Positions 1 to 12,879 of a DNA stretch of 64,000 nucleotides are shown here, piece after piece. The notes beneath the pieces were generated by a model. That model was not told where the DNA came from. It saw only the letters and a program-made list of their open reading frames with translations, and did not search any database. The translations under genes and the position numbers were made by a program. This DNA comes from Galdieria partita (Eukaryota > Rhodophyta > Bangiophyceae > Galdieriales > Galdieriaceae): contig BQMJ01000036.1 of the NCBI GenBank assembly GCA_025991245.1, forward strand, positions 1-64,000, written 5' to 3'. Position 1 is the first letter of the stretch. Each line of letters begins with the position of its first letter.

Positions 1-405
1 TAATAAACCCTAATAAACCCTAATAAACCCTAATAAACCCTAATAAACCCTAATAACCCTAATAAACCCTAATAAACCCTAATAAACCCTAATAAACCCT
101 AATAAACCCTAATAAACCCTAAATAAACCCTAAATAAACCCTAAATAAACCCTAATAAACCCTAAATAAACCCTAATAAACCCTAATAAACCCTAATAAA
201 CCCTAATAAACCCTAATAAACCCTAATAAACCCTAATAAACCCTAAATAAACCCTAATAAACCCTAATAAACCCTAATAAACCCTAATAAACCCTAATAA
301 ACCCTAATAAACCCTAAATAAACCCTAATAAACCCTAATAAACCCTAATAAACCCTAATAAACCCTAATAAACCCTAAATAAACCCTAATAAACCCTAGT
401 AAACC
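1..405. repeat. Telomere, CCCTAATAAA repeats
   Basis: About 40 head-to-tail copies of the 10-mer CCCTAATAAA, read as TTTATTAGGG on the G-rich strand. Scattered 11-mers (CCCTAAATAAA, clustered near 118-180, again near 240, 310 and 375) and one short unit near 55 vary it. The C-rich strand lies 5'->3' at the left end, the orientation expected of a chromosome's left terminus. Units degenerate from about 395 into unique sequence, so the junction with the subtelomere is included. Confidence 0.96.
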
Positions 406-430
406 CTAATAGTAAACCACAAGTAGACCC

Positions 431-1143
431 AAATAATAATCCCTCCGTAAAACCTGAATAAGAAAGAAAAATGCCAACTTCCTCCTGCCGGCCTACACAT
501 ATTTTACAATTTACTGCATTTTTTTCTCTTAATTGCATTTCATACGAAAGTCCCTTAATTGTTTTTAGCCTCTTACTTTTGTTTGTTTTCTAGTATAATG
601 AGTCACAAATTTTACTGAGTGTTTTTTGGCGTCCTGGCGACTTTTCTTGTGTTATATTTTTCTCTTACATTTGTATTTGAGGTATATTGCATAAATACTT
701 GGAAGCGAATAGAGAAAGTTTATATTTTGCTTTCAACTGGTGATTGTCCTTCTTTTGTTGAGGCCTTTTTTTTACCAAATAATAATCCCTCAGTAAAACT
801 TGAATAAGAAAGAAAAATGCCCACTCCCTTCTGCCAGCCTACACATATTTTACAATTTACTGCATTTTTTTTCTTAATTGCATTTCAAACGAAAGTTTCT
901 TAATTCTATCAAGCCTCTTCGTTTGCCTTTAGTCTAGTATAATTGGTCGCAAATTTTACTGAGTGTTTGGTGGCGTTTTGGAAACTGTTTTTGTGGGTTA
1001 TTCTTCCATTATATTTGTATTTGAGATATATTGCATGAATATTGTGAAACGAGAAGAAAAATTTTTCATTTTGCTTTTAATTTATGATTGTCCTTCATTT
1101 GTTTTTAGGCATTTTTATGTCGTGCTGTGTTGGTTTAAAATTT
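431..1143. repeat. Subtelomeric tandem duplication, ~346-bp unit
   Basis: Two adjacent direct copies, about 431-776 and 777-1143. Each begins with the same stretch (ATAATAATCCCTC, then GAATAAGAAAGAAAAATGCC, then CCTACACATATTTTACAATT). Each ends in a matching T-rich part holding GTATTTGAG-TATATTGCAT and TGATTGTCCTTC. Differences are point changes and small indels scattered throughout, so the duplication is not recent. A much weaker third copy may lie around 1500-1640 (TCTATCAAG, CTTTAGT). The short open frames inside (around 619-807 and 963-1145) are not convincing genes. Confidence 0.85.
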
Positions 1144-4100
1144 GAAGCTGTTTGTTTGATCGAAAATTTTTTTTGGGATGATTGTTGCCTTGAAACTCTC
1201 GTTTTTCATTGATTTTGTTGCGGAGCCATTTACAAAAGCTTCCTTTTGTTGTTTTTTACTTACTCTTGTGAAGCTGTATTCATTGGGTGAAGGATCCTTT
1301 TGCTTTATTCTGATGGATGAATGTTCCTTTTTCTATCCTGTTAGTTTCTTTCTATAGTATGTGACTTTTGTTAGAAACTGTAATAAAATTTAAAAAAAAT
1401 TAATGAACCCTGAAATAAAATTCCTATTGTCCTGTTCCAGGTCATTTGCATTCGAAATTTAACAGGTTTTTGGAAATCTCAATGCATTGGAAAAACAAAA
1501 CGAATTGGCTCTATCAAGACCTTTACTTTCGCTTTTAGTTTCGTAAAAGTAATTAATTCTCAAACTGTGCTACTTGTTTTGCCAACGATCATATGACCTG
1601 CCTTGTGTGCTATTTCTGCGTATGTTTGTATTTGTTGTTTACTAAGGGTATTTAGGTAAAATTTTAGGATGCTATTTTTAATTCAAAGCCCTTTTGAGTT
1701 AAGGAATTTCTCTGTTGCTTTGCAATAATTCGAAATTTTGAGCTGTTTAGAAATTGTGAGCATTTTTCTTAATGGTAGCTTTTTTTAGTGTTAGCGTCAT
1801 TAACTTCGTTCTTGATTGAAACAGTTGCACAGTAAGTTAATAGCTTTTTCTCATATTATGATACTTTGCTTTGTGTAGTATTTGTGCCGAATCTATTTGA
1901 TGAAAATCCTTTTCGTTTCTGATATTGGATTAATTTACCTAGAATCGCCCAGTAAATATATTCCATTAGTATTTGAACTTTTAGGTAAATATGCATATTT
2001 AACTTGAAATTCTACCCGAATAAAGGCTAATAAAACCAAAATGAGGAAAAATACTTATTGCTTTCAGCCAGGACATACCTAGCTTCTCAATTCACTGAGC
2101 TCTAGTAGTCTCAAAGTAGGAGTGGGCAGAGTGACTTGTTTATGTCCTTTCTTATTTATGTTTTTTTGCCAAAGAATAGTTACATATTGTTTTATTTTTT
2201 ATGCTTGCTGTGCTACTGACCAAGTTTGGTTTCCTGTCAGCTACATTTTGTTTAAACTCTTTTTGGATTGAAAACTGGAGTTAGTTTTTTACATTCCTTC
2301 TTTAGTTCAAATTTTATTAAGAATGCACAATTTTTTCTGCTACTTTTGTGTCGTTTTGAGATTCCAGGTTGTTCGTTCAAATGGTACCTTTCTAGTGACG
2401 TTAGGCTAAAGTGCAAGCAATGTACGCGAACAAGTCGTCGCAAAATTAGAACAATCTGCCACTATGTAACATTTTCATTTCTTTTTACTACTTTTCCTCC
2501 AATGAGAAAAAAACATTTTTTCTTCTGTATTTCTTTGTGATCTAGTTACTGAATTCCCTTTCATAAAAGGTACTGTATTTTTTTTTCTCTGTGAGCAGAT
2601 TGCTGTAACTTTTTTACTTCGTTTCACAAGGTTGAGAAATATCTGCCTGACGAGGACAGATTCATGGTACAGATGATGTAAAGAACAAGTGGTACATAAA
2701 AATTTCTCAATATATTCTCAAGTTTTTATTTCTCTAAAGGTTTTTTCTATGGCTTTTTTCTAAAATTGGTTTTGGTATTGTTCCTTTAGTAAACCGTATA
2801 AAGAAAGTCCTAAACTGGTAATGCAAAATTGCCTATTCCCCTTTGATATGTTGCAGAAACTTCTCTTCAATACCGTTTTATAATGCCAATGCAATAGAAC
2901 TGAGAATGAAATGCTGAAATCTTTTTTTCTAACTGTTGCCACAAGTTTTGGAATTTTTTTAAATTTTTTTGCCTTGGTGACATAGTAGCTTTTTCGTTGA
3001 ATTTGTCTTTTCTTATAGGTACTACATTGTAGCGATGATGTTCTTTGTTTATTGATTTTTCTTATTAAGGTCGCTGATGTCTTCAGTGCATACATAATAA
3101 TAAGCTTTCAATATGGATAATTTCGAAACTTTTGTTTCAATGGTTTCGCCAAGATCTTCATGGTTGAACCTTACCTTATTAGAATCGTTTTTAGAAATTT
3201 GTCTTATGTAGCAAAATTCTAAGTATTGTTATTTGGTCATTTTACTGTATTCTACGGTGCAATGCTATTGAAAATTTAACCATTTGGTAAGTCGTTTCTG
3301 CTTTTTGATGGTCTTGAGACACTGCTTGCTTCATTCTTTGAGTAGCCTTACTTGAAATATAGTGTCGGTATACATATTTAGCAAAAAATAAACAGTGCTT
3401 ATGCTATTCTTAGATTCTCGAAAGCAACACCTTGTGTTTTGGTAAATTTTTTGTACCGCCTTGTATCTATTCTCTACACTGTCAAATTCTGAATCTCTTT
3501 CTCGGCTTTTCAGTGTGCACTCTTATGTCACAGATTTTTGTTCAATTGTTACTTTTTTAGAATGAATGAGCTAGAAGATTCAATTGTCGTTTAGACTTTT
3601 TGTTCACATTTTAGAAAGTTCACTTGTTTGATCATTTCTCTTCTAGTACTACTGTCTGTTTTTCTTTTGTGTTTTATGTCCTATAACCCTTGAATGTGTA
3701 ATGAAGTTTTCCTAGGTTCTATTTCACATATGCAAAGACTGTTCGAGGTGAGAATATATTGATTTTTTCTATATGAAATTTGTTCTACTTTTCTTTTTAC
3801 TAAATTTCGCATTGCCACCTATTGCTTACTCCTGAGAACAACTAGAAGTACTGATGCCATAAAGGACAAATAATGTATCGAAATTCTATAATTTTTTCAC
3901 TTGGGTCGACCTCCCTAAATTCTCCCTTTTTGTCATAGACTCTATTCGAGACGATATTTTTATTGCTCTTCTAATGAACCGTAGATCATTTTAGAAAAAC
4001 AGTTAGACTGTTTTTTTTGAAAAGACACGAATTTTCATTTTTTTTCTAAAAAGCATGTGTTTTTCTCAATTCACTAGATCGTCGTAAAAGAATCTAATAG

Positions 4101-7100
4101 AGTATAAAATTAAGTGGTTTAGATTTGGTCACAATACTTGTGAAATTGTGTCAAGATTCTTGAAGATTTTTGTGATTTTGCCAATTTATCTCGAGTGACA
4201 AAGAATTCGTCCTTTGAAATTTTTGGAATCACCCCCCACAGTTGTATTTGTATTGTATGTAAGCGATATCGAATTGTTCCATTTGTTTCACTTTTATTGA
4301 AGTTTTTATTTTGGGGGGGGGGGGGAGCTGAGCAATTTGGTTATGAATTTGATATATTGCGAAATCTAAATTTAGTAACTTTTACAGTTAACTATTGCAT
4401 GGCTTGTTTCACTATAGTCGTTTTCGATATTGAAAAGCGACAGTTTTTCGAAAAGTAGAATCTTGCAACTGTTAGTTGCTACTATGTGGTATCTTTTATC
4501 GGAAACCTTCTTTTAAAAAGTTGTTTTGCTTTCTTATGGTAACTGGATCCACTGTGTTCTATTTTATGATTATCGGTATAATATTATACACGAATTGTAC
4601 TGTTGATATATATAAGGAATATGAAGCATGCCAAGCTTTTGCCACTAAAAAGCCTCAAATGAATTAAACCGCTAGCAATCTAGCCACAAAAATTCAATGT
4701 AGGCTTATAGCAACTTGGATATTATATGCTTTATGTCAGTTTGACTATGCTTTGAATAACAGCTTGTATTGAAACATATCTCTCAAAAGCACTTTTCCTC
4801 CATGAGTTTGTAGCATTTTGATTCTTGTTCTTTGAAATCATCCTGTTGTTTTTGTTTTTCTAATTAAATATATAAAATTTCTTTTGAGTATTTAAGTTTA
4901 CAAAAGTACTGAATTGTTTTCGACGAAGGATATAGTAGATTTTTCGTTGAACATGCATTTTGGACACCTCTTCTTACTATCTTTTTCGTTATCGATCAAT
5001 GTCCGTTGAAGAAAACAATCAGAGATATACTTATTCAATAAAGACAAGTAGTATATGAGAATTCTTCAACTTTCTAGAGATTCTATTTCTCTGGTTGTCT
5101 TTCTTTTCTCTATGGGTTATTTTCAAAATCGATATCTTTATCGTTCATTTATTAGTCTATAAGTGCACGAAAGAAAGAAAAGTTACAAAGGTCCAATAAA
5201 AAAAGAATTGTCTAGTGTCCCCTGACATACATCATGCGTTTTCCTTCAATGAATTATGTTCTCTTGAAACCAATGTTATAAAGCAAAGAATTATTTAATA
5301 ATTCACATATTTTGACTTACCTTGTTGCTTTCATATTCAGTAGTTTCGAAGTTTTTTTTGCTTGTTGATCCATTCGTGTCAATTCATCTTCACCTATGAA
5401 ATCTTCATCCTCTAAAATACTAGTGCACTTGTACCGCTTTTGACTGATCATAAATTTTCTCTAGTACTTGTTTTTGGGAAACGTTCTCATTGGTTTGGAG
5501 CTAACATAATTCATTATTTACTTGAAATCTTGCAAAACTAAATTGGCTTCGCTTTCCGTCTTTTGCAACAGGACTATTTACCATCTACTGTATCAGAGTC
5601 TTTCTCGTTTCGCTGACAGTGGTTTGAAGAGTACAACCTTGTTTCGCCCTATTCTTTTCCTTATGTTGTCCTATCTATCGCTTAGAAATTTGGCAAAACA
5701 GGGTTTTATTTTCTTATGATCATTGTATACTACTTATTTCATTCTGTGAGTATCTTTGTATACTATAATGCTACTTTGCTGATGATATACATGTTGAACC
5801 AAAAGTAAGCCATACCATACATATGCCATAAAAAGGGGCTTTCAATTGAAAGAAGCAGTTAACAATGACAACATTAATATTCCATAATGTCTGCTGTTCT
5901 TCATCTTTCTTGTTGCTTTATGTCTACCTGGTCTATACTTTGAGCAATAACTATTAGAAGATTATATCACTGTGTGGCATCTTTCCTTATTGGTCATATT
6001 GTACTTTCACTCTTTTTCTCTACAATCAATTTGTTCTTCTTTGTTTTCTTAGCTTTAAATACTTTTTTAGTCTTTTAGTGTGCATTGCATAATATTTTGG
6101 CTTCTTCCTAGCTCTTTTCTCTAGAATTTTCTGTTTAAAACTCTTTGTTTGGGAAGTCCTCCAATCGAAATTCTATTTCTTCCATTATTACCATAAGAAA
6201 TTTCAATGCGTTTTGCTTTTCATACTTATCTAGCGTTTAAATCGGTACTTGGCGAATAGAAATAAAATGAATGCCTTCTACTGAGGTACATATTCATTTC
6301 TACGTTTTAATAGGGAGCAAGAGCAAGGTTGATACTAGCAGTCTTTGTTAACGGCTAAACTTGAGATACTGGGGTATTTGAGACACTGCAGGAGAAGCTC
6401 TACTTGTAAATATTCTAGTGTACTTGCAAACTGGCTCAAGAACTTCCAACTATGTCATGTATGCAAAAATGTACCATAGAGATTTTGAATCAATCGTTGG
6501 TCTTTCCTCAACTTTTCCAGAGGACAATGGAATATGAAAGAAGAGCGTGGTAAGTTCGATTCTTTTACTCCTCCATTTCTGTTGATTTCGACCACTACTT
6601 ATTTTTATATTTACAAATAAATAGCACTCTAGCCATTTTTTAGACAGTTGGAGCTTACTCTTGGCTAATAGTGAAAAAGTTCATATGAAACAAGAAAACA
6701 CAAATTAGTATATACAAACCAATTTCAACAACTTTTTTCCACAAATATCTGCTTTAAAAAAATTTCCAAAAAATTTTTCAATTTTGTCGAGAATTGGCGA
6801 CGTAGAACAAAACACAGCCCATGAAAGCCAAAAGGCAATAGAGGAAAGTGAGGGGAAATGAATCAATGAACCCTCATGTGAACTCAAATAACTTCCTACT
6901 GGATTTCCCAACGAACCAGCTTGGATTCTAATTCTACCTAGTAAAATCTACAATGCAACAAGTTTTTCATTTGCAACACAATCTACTAAGATTCTATATA
7001 TTATTGGCTAATATTGTTTTCACAGATATCACTTTCTAATTTAGTCTCTTGTAAAGAATAGAGGTTTCTTTGTAAAATTGCATTTCTTCTTGTTGAGTGT

Positions 7101-8300
7101 GCATGGTTTTTGAATATGTAGTTTTTTCCAGGTACTACTTTAGGTGTTTTCTATGTTAATCTTTTTCATCTTTCACATCACAGTGTAATTGGGGTAATTT
7201 CAGCATTGTGCATTATAGACAACTTTATAGTTTTAATGTATTTTATTCCGAACTTTTTGGTATGGTCAGTTTTTGTATGATTTCCTAATTGTTTTAATTC
7301 GCCATTGGGTTATATAAAATTCGTAAACTTTTTCTTCTCCTAGACTTCCTGTAATTTAGCAATTTGATTGTGTTTGTCCTTGTTTTGGCTGAGTAGTTTG
7401 TTTTGAGCTAATATTGTTGTTGCCAGAAATTTTTGATTTTCCTTTCCTCTTTTCAATTGAATATTCTATGTGGAACTCTCACAAGTACATGTTGTCTTCA
7501 ATAAGTTTCTGTGATAAATAAAGCTTCTCATGTCGATTGTCTTGCATCTCTATTTATCGTTTTGATTGATATTGGGTTGTTTAAGACTTTTCTTTTAAAC
7601 TCTGGTCTTAGAAGCATTTTTGTATAGCTGTTCTTCATAATAAAGTTTTTGTTAAGAAGCGATACGAGAATTTTCTTTTTTTGGCGTTGGGTGATAGCTC
7701 TACTGCATTGGCCCCTGCTCTGTCCAATTATGAATAATTCTGATTGGCTGATTGGTAAAACTTGAATGGTCAATTCTAGTCTTTATCTTGTTTTAAGAAT
7801 TTGCGTTGATTCTTTGAAGTCTCTCTGTTTACAGCTTTGTAACTCAAAGTGGCTAAACGCTGAGTCTCGCCTCTCCTGAATTGGGTTAAAGCATATGCAA
7901 ATTGCCAAGATTCGATTTCTTCGATGTTATCAATTGTATTTTCCTTCTATAGTGGTCCTTTTTGGTACTGTGTATTGCAGTTGGTGTTTGTCTTTCTTTC
8001 TTGGCTAAAAGTCTTTCTCGTTTGTATATAAATGACAAGGTAATTTGTCTATAAATGAAATTACGGTCGAATTCGTGGACAGTTGTCAGTTTGTATACTT
8101 TGTGCTTGTCAGCCTTTTTATAGAATTGTACGTTGCATAGCTGCTTGTGATTTCCCAATAGAAAGACAGGGCTATTTAAGTGCCAACAGTAATACTATTC
8201 AAACAGTATCCTTTCCAAAACTGTGTCTCACAAACTGTCAACTGCTAAGTATTTATAGACTTGAGCACAAAAGACTAAGGTAGCTATTCCAAACATACAC
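1144..8300. other. T-rich subtelomeric region without recognisable genes
   Basis: About 7 kb with no open frame above about 110 codons and none resembling a known protein. The + strand is markedly T-rich, with many TTTT runs, most clearly to about 7.9 kb. From about 8.4 kb onward it becomes A-biased. A run of 13 G lies at 4313-4325. No tRNA, rRNA or inverted-repeat element was recognised. A long noncoding transcript is possible, but the sequence does not show one. Confidence 0.6.
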
Positions 8301-8559
8301 TATGCCGATGAGTTGCAAAGCCTCTCTTTTGTGAAAGTTTTTCCCATCAGACACTCTCTTTCTTCCAAGTCTTGTTTCGAAATTGCATCCTTCAAGTGAC
8401 CTCGTTAAATAAGATTAGCAAACAACGACGTAAAGATGCTTCAAAGTGGATGTACAAACTCTGTTCACGTCCGTTTTCGAAACAGTTGAACTGCACAGTT
8501 GAGTTGCCACGAGCCAATCTCCTCTCTCCACTTGGACAATAGATTCTCAATAGACAAAA

Positions 8560-9337
8560 ACCGACAATGACAAGAATCGTTTTTGTGAAGATCCAAAGAG
8601 AATCAACTCAGAATATACTCCGATTGTTACAAACGATCTTGGTAATTATTCCACAAGAGAGAGTCCTCCTCTGTTGTTCACAGGACAACAGTTCAATTCA
8701 ACTTCAAAAACCAGGTTACATTACAAGACTGTATCGCCGCAAGGGTTCAACCTCAAAGACTATTTGGAGCCTTTGTGCCCACTGGTTCCCCACTACTCCG
8801 CAGGGTCAACGTCTTCAAACAGACCAGAGACTAAAGATCAACAAATTCTCTAAAAGAACTACGTTGCATTCGACAGGAACTTGGAAGCTACTTTGAGGTT
8901 CAAGTCAAGTTGTTCACAGGAAACGAAAAAACCAAACCGCGCCTTGGTCGGTATTTCAAAAAGTGCGAAATCATAAAACCTCAAAGTTTGGTCGTACTAA
9001 AAAGTTCTTCTCTAAATTCAACTCTACTTGAATTTTCATAAAAAGGAACAATTTTATCCACTTCAAAACAGGTGGTAACAAAGCAACTACAGCCACAGTT
9101 GAGCAAAACAATCACAAAAGGAAGATTGGGAATAGTTATGTTGAAGAGCTCTTTGAGTACCGTCAAAAGTGCACACGCCATATAGTTTCATATGTACCTA
9201 GTGAGCACTTTCCAAGGGAACCTTCCACTCAAAGGTTTACCTAGAATACTATTGATTCTCTAACGTTGCATTATTTGAAGAGAACCGTTGTGTTAGAATG
9301 ATCGTTGACATACCCCTGAGAGTAAAGCCCGCCCTTG
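8560..9337. repeat. Subtelomeric repeat R, part a, copy 1
   Basis: Noncoding block re-found at 29190-29975 and in part at 10680-11090. Shared landmarks with the 29-kb copy include GTTGCATTCGAC (8862 / 29501), AACAAAGCAA (9077 / 29723) and ACCGTCAAAA-TGC (9160 / 29801). Further shared are CATA-GTACCTA (9190 / 29832) with GAGCACTTTCCAAGG or its GAGTACTTTCCAAGG variant, and GAGA-TAAAGCC (9317 / 29959). Shared with the 10.7-kb piece is TACAAGACTGTAT (8725 / 10809). It is immediately followed by part b at 9338. The small frame 8567-8896 overlaps it but is not conserved between copies. Confidence 0.7.
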
Positions 9338-10572
9338 TATAGTGAGATAAACTCACCTTTGTTGTTTACCTTGAAGATTTACTGGTTTCAAGTTGATTTG
9401 GAGAACATTGAGCTCTAGTCGATAGGAATCATTTCAAGAAAGTATAATCTGCCACTTTCAAGAAGAAGAGCGTGTTTCCCACAACTTGGAACGATTGGGT
9501 GTGTAGTCGCCAAGTTGTCATATAGAAAATTTCGGCAAGTAGAGTGAACACTTGTGCTGATCAATGTCTAGCTGAACTGTTTGCAACTTGGAGGACTGTG
9601 AATTTTGTGTTACCAGTATCAAGGACTTTTTAGACTTTTGCAGATTTGAGTTTATACAATCTGGTCGAGTGTTTCAATTATCAACAAAACGTGATTCAAG
9701 TAAACATTGGAAGTGACACATGTATATAATTTGTATTTTGCCTACCAGTCAAGTTTCTCAATCAGCTTGAATATATAGACCAAGTGTCGCATATTCTATT
9801 TTGTATAATTGTATTGCGAAAATAAAGAATCCATTGTTGACTCTTTCTATATTGTGAGTTCTACATATGAAAACTGTCCATAATAGCATAGCGTCATGAC
9901 TCATATAATAAGTGTCATTGCAAGAACCTTGCCTTGTTTGTCCCTTACAACAATAGTCAAAAACAAAGACCCTCGAGCCACTTCCTCCTATGCATCTAAA
10001 ATACCGCAAAGTTTCAAACAGTCTATGTTTCACAAAATTCAACAATAAAACACGGAAAATTCTGCAAACACTAGAGCACTCCAAAGTTGGAGAAAGATAA
10101 CCAAATTGTCAAGGTAGCTTCCCAAGACAAAGAATTGCCTATACTAGTAAACCCAACAGAGAAAAGCAAAGAGACAAGAAAGAAGCAACTCAGTCATAAA
10201 CTCTTCAACTATACCCAGAATACTTCAACACGTTATGAAGCTACTACCTGGACTCACTCTCGATTCTGGTTCTCTCAGAGTTTCTCTGATAAAAAACACA
10301 GACGCATCTACAATAGTTATATCAGAACCCCACTCTCATGAAAACTTTCAAAGTTGCCTATTATCCACATTTATTCTAAAACGCAACGCCAAAAACTCAA
10401 ACTTAGAAATATATCTGTTGTACAATTTGGAAACATAGCAACTGGTCAAGCGCTCAAACAGTCATAAAGCTTTGTCTAATTCCCAGTCAACTAGCTCATA
10501 TATCGCAACTTTCGTGATTTCTTCATGTCTGTCAACAGAAGGTTGAAAGCTGCCATCATCACTTCGTCTATT
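9338..10572. repeat. Subtelomeric repeat R, part b, copy 1
   Basis: Direct copy of 18997-20217, roughly 80-90% identical by eye over about 1.2 kb. It begins with TAGTGAGATA-ACTCACC and ends with GTTGAAAGCTGCCATCATCAC. Landmarks between are GATTTACTGGTTTCAAG, GAGCTCTAG-TGATAGGAATC and CACTTGTGCTGATCAATGTC. Indels in every frame and no shared long open frame argue that it is noncoding. Unlike the other full copy, no NTPase-nuclease gene follows it directly. Confidence 0.85.
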
Positions 10573-10679
10573 CCAATCAAAGCAAACCGCTCATGTCTCC
10601 TCTTTAGTTGGATAAGAGACTTTAAATGGTCATAAACTCACAAATAAAGGAACTGGTTGTTTGAAGAATACAACAATCA

Positions 10680-11090
10680 AATCAGAATGTACTTCGAGTG
10701 CTACAAAAGACCTTGATGAGTGCGACACAAAAGAAGATTCACAATAACAATTCACAAGACTAGACTAGACTTTGTAGTATGCTTGGACTTGAAAGACCAA
10801 GTTACACTACAAGACTGTATAGGGAAAAGGGGTTCAAACTTAAAAAACAAATGGGAACTTTTTGTACCGACTTTTCTTTTTATAGTACTCTACATAGTAA
10901 GAAACGCCTATAAAGTTACCAGAAAATGAAGAGCGACAGTTTTCAACAAGGATCCAAGTTGAGGTACGTTCAACGTGAACTTGGACTAAAGATCAATACT
11001 TTTCAAGCTTTATGGAGCTCAAGTGTCCAATCTTGAAAGTTTACAACCAACACTAGCAGGTCTTGATGGCAAAGTTTGGTCTTGAAAAGT
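10680..11090. repeat. Subtelomeric repeat R, part a, partial copy 2
   Basis: Matches the 5' portion of the 8560-9337 block. GACCAAGTTACACTACAAGACTG at about 10797 corresponds to CCAGGTTACATTACAAGACTG at 8712, with a following GGTTCAA, and GGACTAAAGATCAA at about 10983 corresponds to GACTAAAGATCAAC at 8832. It follows the 3' end of part b after about 100 bp, giving an a-b-a order. It is truncated and diverged, with no open frame shared with copy 1. Confidence 0.55.
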
Positions 11091-11099
11091 TTCTCGAAA

Positions 11100-12870
11100 C
11101 CTATTCTTTGACGTTTTAGGCATTACTGTCGAAATTTATCGTTTTGCTTTGAGGCAGTATTATTCCATTGAAGTGGAATTATTTTACTTTCACTGAATCT
11201 TGAATCTGTTTACGCATCACAATGCTATTATCCAACAAAATGAATTGAGTTAATACGCAGCTTCTATTCTATACTTGAAATGTTCTTGTGATTCAAAACT
11301 CATCTGTCTATGGTTACAATTCTACTATATTTGTATCCATTTGGGCAATGCTGTCAGACGAATTGGAGTCGAAACCCAATTCTTCTATATAAGATTGTTT
11401 CGAATCCATTTTACATAGAAAAACGTTTTCAAATGTCGATTGCCAAATTCATTCAAGTTGAATCACTTCTGTAAGCTAAAAGTATACCATATTATTTCCC
11501 GTTGATGACACTAAAATGGCTATGATGAAGATTCTGATGGCTATTACACTGTTAGTCTTGTTGAATTCCCTAAAAGATGAACTTTGTGTTTTGATTCAAA
11601 CATTTTAAGTCTTTTTTTTTCTATTCTCAGCAGGGTTAAACTTAGAATCACTTTGTAGGCTTCTCAATATGTACGCTTATGAATTGTCTTGTTCAACTTT
11701 TATTTAAGAGTAATTGAATTAAGAGATTCATTCATCAGCTAAGCTACTTTGTTATATATTGAAAAACAGTTGATTCTTTGTTTCTGTTTTTTGCAGTACA
11801 ACTGTCTTCCTTCCTTCTGTGTCTAGAAATAAAGTTGGACTATAGTTTGAATTCCATTCTTTCTCAGTGGCTTCTCCTTATATAGTATGATGATCTCCAT
11901 TGTGCAATCTTTTGGCCCTTTTTTGTTGTTACTTTTTGCAACTTTTCACTATTCGAGGAGTAAAAATGAATCTATTCTCTTTCTGTTCCATACTGTCTCA
12001 CATACTGCCAAAGCTACAAAAGCTTTTAGACGAGAAGAGCTTCAATGACAAATGAAATAGAATGAAAAAATAACAGTTAAATGTTTACATTTTGAGTATA
12101 CAAAGTCCTAAAAACCAACAACTTTCTTTAGAATTCTTGATCTTCCGAGCAAAATTCATCAATCAATAGAATAATTCAGGAAATTCTCTTTGAGTAGTAA
12201 CTGATTGAAAGAGTCATGTTCGCCTTTCCTTTACCACATTCATTTCTTTGCATACAAGCTTTACATATCGTGGATATCGATAAAGGGAACCAAATGAAAA
12301 AATAGAACTTGTATGATTGACAAAACTCAACGAATTGTGTTTGCAAACTCGGATTCAAACTATTTCCCAAAACAGCTTTAGAATGTGGAATGTTCATCAA
12401 ATATGATATATTTTTGAAACAATCTCTTTTATTTCATCTCATTCACTCAATCCTTTACTAGACAACTTGTTTCGAATACAATATTTTTCAAGATCTCTGC
12501 ACTTTGTTAATTCAACATACACTATTCTACCGTATCGTAGTGATCAACGTTTGTTCTCGTAGCGAATATTTCTTCCTTTGCTTTAGTTTTCAAAATACTT
12601 TGGACATTTATCAAACGATCTACTTAATTTGCTATAATGTTTTCGCTAACCTCAGTAAAATAAATCTTTCCACAAGTATGTATATACAACTCGTTCAGGT
12701 TAAAAGGTTCCTATAATGTTATGACTACTACAAATTATCTTCTTTTACACTATTCTCATCTAAAGAACCAAGAATGTGCAAAGCTATGGTAGTTGTTTCC
12801 AAACAATCTCTCTTTATCGATCGTAATCAACCTCTCCCTTCACAATGTTTCTGCAGATAAATCTCTTTTG
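11100..12870. other. Gene-free stretch between repeat copies
   Basis: AT-rich sequence with only short unconvincing open frames on both strands (up to about 74 codons). I see no repeat landmark, RNA gene or protein similarity here. Confidence 0.5.
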
Positions 12871-12879
12871 AACTCCGAT

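Noticed and set aside
2268-3095. Frames of 90-111 codons on both strands in the T-rich zone
   Set aside because: Composition reflects T-rich sequence (Phe/Leu or Lys runs); no domain and no splice partner.
8567-8896. 109-codon open frame in the subtelomere
   Set aside because: It lies in repeat R and is not kept open in the other copies; no protein feature is visible.
9758-10084. 108-codon minus-strand frame, Cys/Phe-rich
   Set aside because: It overlaps repeat R part b and the equivalent frame is broken up in the copy at 19 kb.
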